DNA from: Planctomycetaceae bacterium
GTDB lineage: Bacteria; Planctomycetota; Planctomycetia; Planctomycetales; Planctomycetaceae
Direction of reading: 5' to 3'
Length of the DNA: 45,266 bases
Assembly: GCA_021732995.1 (NCBI GenBank)
Contig: JAKFWA010000121.1
Coordinates: forward strand, 1-45,266
Part shown: positions 43,795 through 45,266 of the stretch, one piece after another
How the letters are laid out: the number at the start of each line of letters is the position of its first letter
Numbering within the stretch: the stretch's first letter is position 1
The notes under the pieces: generated by a model
Database searches by the model: none
Told to the model about the DNA's origin: nothing
The model's input: the letters and a program-made list of their open reading frames with translations, nothing else
Translations under genes and position numbers: made by a program

Positions 43795-45096
43795 ATGGCA
43801 TTCACTCGCACGTGTGACGGTTTCGGACGACGTGACTTCCTCAAGGTTGGAGCCTTGGGAACAGCGGGCTTGTCCCTCTCGAGCTACCTCCGCATGTCGG
43901 AAGCTGGCGAAGTCAAAGGTGGCAAGGCGAAGTCGGCCATCTTCATCAATTTGGCCGGTGGTCCATCGCATATGGACTCGTTCGATTTGAAGCCCGAATC
44001 AGGCGATGACTATCGCGGCGACTTCAAGCCGATCGACACCAACGTCCCCGGTATTCAGATTTCTGAGCACCTGCCCAAGCTGGCTCAATGCCAGGACCTC
44101 TACACGATTCTGCGTGGCGTCAGTCACACCAACGGCGATCACGGCCGCGGCACGGAATACGTCGTCACCGGCAACCGTCCACTGCCATCGCTGGAATACC
44201 CCGGCTACGGCTCGGTCGTCAGCGAACGCCTCAAGGGCGATCGCGAACTGCCACCGTTCGTCGCGATTCCCAACACCTCGGCGAAGTCCGGCTTCCTCGG
44301 CGTGCAGTTCGCTCCGCTGAACACCGGCTCGACTCCCAAGCCCGGCGAAAAGTTCACGGTGCGCGGCATTCGTCTGGCCAACGGCCTCACGATTGAAGAC
44401 GTCGAGAAGCGCAAGAACCTGCTGCGTGAGCTGGATACGACCTTCTCTGAAGTTGAGAAGAGCAATCAACTGCTGGAAGGTCTCGACAAGTTCGGCCAGC
44501 AGGCTCACTACATGATCACTTCGGAGAAATCCCGTCAGGCGTTCGACATCAGCCAGGAGTCTCCCGAGATCACCAAGCTGTTCGGCGAAACCGGGTTCTC
44601 ACAGAGCTGCCTGCTCGCCAGCCGACTGGTGGAATCCGGTGTGCGTTTTGTCACCGTCACCCTCGGTGGCTGGGACACTCACAACGACAACTGGAACAAC
44701 CTGAAGAGCAAGAACCTGCCAACGCTCGACGGCGGCCTGTCCGGCCTGCTACGAGCCTTGCAGATGAAGGGTCTGCTGGAGTCCACCGCCGTCTACGTGA
44801 CTGGTGAATTCGGTCGTACGCCCAAGATCAATAAGACCCGTGGCGGTCGTGACCACTACCCACGCTGCATGTTCATGCTGATGGCCGGTGGCGGCGTCCG
44901 TGGCGGTCAAGTGCTCGGCGAGTCCAACGACAACGCCACTCTGCCGAAGGACGAGAAGGGTTTTTCGCCTGATGATGTGGCAGCTTCGTTCTACCACACA
45001 CTCGGCATCGACCACACCTACGAGTACCACACCAACACCGGCCGCCCGATCATGATCGTCCGCGACGGCAAGGTGATTCCGCAGTTGTTCGGCTAA
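43795..45096 (+). CDS. DUF1501 protein, partner of the DUF1549/DUF1553 protein
   Basis: A 433-residue protein. The ATG at 43795 follows AAGGA (43782-43786) by 8 nt. A twin-arginine leader is present (GRRDFLKVGALGTAGLSL, about 10-27). DUF1501 motifs are intact: NLAGGPSHMDSFDLKPE, QISEHLPKLAQ, TVTLGGWDTHNDNW, TGEFGRTPKINKTRGGRDHYPR. The fold is sulfatase-like but lacks the formylglycine Cys motif. It is the last gene of the sigma-headed row and is followed by a palindrome and a strong terminator. The regular pairing with the cytochrome-like partner suggests the two act together outside the cytoplasm. Confidence 0.92.
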   Translation: MAFTRTCDGFGRRDFLKVGALGTAGLSLSSYLRMSEAGEVKGGKAKSAIFINLAGGPSHMDSFDLKPESGDDYRGDFKPIDTNVPGIQISEHLPKLAQCQDLYTILRGVSHTNGDHGRGTEYVVTGNRPLPSLEYPGYGSVVSERLKGDRELPPFVAIPNTSAKSGFLGVQFAPLNTGSTPKPGEKFTVRGIRLANGLTIEDVEKRKNLLRELDTTFSEVEKSNQLLEGLDKFGQQAHYMITSEKSRQAFDISQESPEITKLFGETGFSQSCLLASRLVESGVRFVTVTLGGWDTHNDNWNNLKSKNLPTLDGGLSGLLRALQMKGLLESTAVYVTGEFGRTPKINKTRGGRDHYPRCMFMLMAGGGVRGGQVLGESNDNATLPKDEKGFSPDDVAASFYHTLGIDHTYEYHTNTGRPIMIVRDGKVIPQLFG

Positions 45097-45111
45097 TGAG
45101 CTGATACCGTT

Positions 45112-45160
45112 GTAGGTCGGACAATCCTGTCCTACAGCCGGACAAGATTGTCCGGCCTAC
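45112..45160. repeat. GGACAATC-family palindrome, copy 4
   Basis: Outer arms GTAGGTCGGACAATC (45112-45126) and GATTGTCCGGCCTAC (45146-45160) match at 14 of 15 positions. An alternative inner hairpin is GCCGGACAA-GA-TTGTCCGGC (45137-45156). It resembles copy 1 at 29625-29672. Confidence 0.9.
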
Positions 45161-45172
45161 TTCCCAATCTCC

Positions 45173-45204
45173 AAGGCGGCTGTTTCCCAACAGCCGCCTT
45201 TTTT
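45173..45204 (+). terminator. Intrinsic terminator of the sigma-headed operon
   Basis: A perfect 12-bp stem, AAGGCGGCTGTT (45173-45184) and AACAGCCGCCTT (45189-45200), with a TCCC loop and a run of six T (45199-45204) that overlaps the stem end. It is 76 bp after the DUF1501 stop, the best terminator in the window. Confidence 0.9.
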
Positions 45205-45233
45205 GTTGCCAGCCTTCTCACGTGATGACCACT

Positions 45234-45261
45234 CCCCTCGCCCCGCACGCGGGGAGAGGGG
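45234..45261. repeat. GC-rich hairpin at the window edge
   Basis: CCCCTCGCCCCGC (45234-45246) and GCGGGGAGAGGGG (45249-45261) pair with one mismatch across a 2-nt loop. The element may continue past the end of the window. Confidence 0.75.
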
Positions 45262-45266
45262 TCGGG

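Overview
The window looks like a GC-rich chromosomal segment of a member of the Planctomycetota. The basis is gene content. Three DUF1501 proteins, a DUF1549/DUF1553 protein with cytochrome-type motifs, a DUF1598-like secreted protein, a Cys-type sulfatase next to a formylglycine-generating enzyme, a CotH-like protein with EF-hands, many Tat-type leaders, and a bacterial microcompartment shell gene occur together. The genus cannot be named from this sequence alone. I see no tRNA, rRNA, CRISPR array, insertion sequence or phage gene.

Layout. 168-5260 (+): secreted CotH-like protein with EF-hands, a formylglycine-generating enzyme broken by one in-frame TGA, and the sulfatase it would be expected to activate. 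5463-5938 (+): two small genes joined by an ATGA overlap. 6080-8371 (-): DUF1598-like protein and a secreted creatininase-family protein. 8575-9015 (+): small membrane protein. 9012-14463 (-): a lipoprotein and a very large ResB-CcsA cytochrome c assembly fusion carrying a PDZ domain. 14829-17985 (+): DksA/TraR-type zinc finger protein, HtrA-like protease and a DUF1501 protein. 18150-22980 (-): iron-containing alcohol dehydrogenase, PQQ-type beta-propeller, Gfo/Idh/MocA oxidoreductase and a CysQ/HAL2-type phosphatase in one probable operon. 23461-25353 (-): FHA-domain class III nucleotidyl cyclase. 25770-26821 (+): tandem-domain microcompartment shell protein and a small helical protein. 26900-27907 (-): aldo/keto reductase. 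28319-29617 (+): second DUF1501 protein. 29691-31491 (-): trpS and a methyltransferase. 31853-32715 (+): BON-like and SRPBCC proteins. 32777-38246 (-): MoxR ATPase, an Rpn-type nuclease, DUF58, a BatA-like vWA protein and a lone ribbon-helix-helix protein. 38773-45204 (+): an ECF-type sigma factor, a putative membrane anti-sigma factor, a Lys-rich exported helical protein, a DUF1549/DUF1553 cytochrome-like protein and the third DUF1501 protein, ending in a strong intrinsic terminator.

Intergenic DNA is rich in palindromes. A family built on GGACAATCCTGTCC recurs at 29.6, 38.3, 40.0 and 45.1 kb. Other perfect or near-perfect hairpins, often with loops of about 3 nt, lie at 3.3, 8.4, 18.0, 23.3-23.4, 38.5, 38.6, 43.7 and 45.2 kb. 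They account for much of the larger gene-free DNA.

The points most worth following are the nonsense codon in the formylglycine-generating enzyme beside its presumptive substrate, the isolated tandem shell protein, the Rpn-type gene inside a MoxR-DUF58-vWA operon with a repeat tract and possible internal start, the PDZ-bearing CcsBA fusion, the sigma/anti-sigma/cytochrome operon, and the palindrome families.
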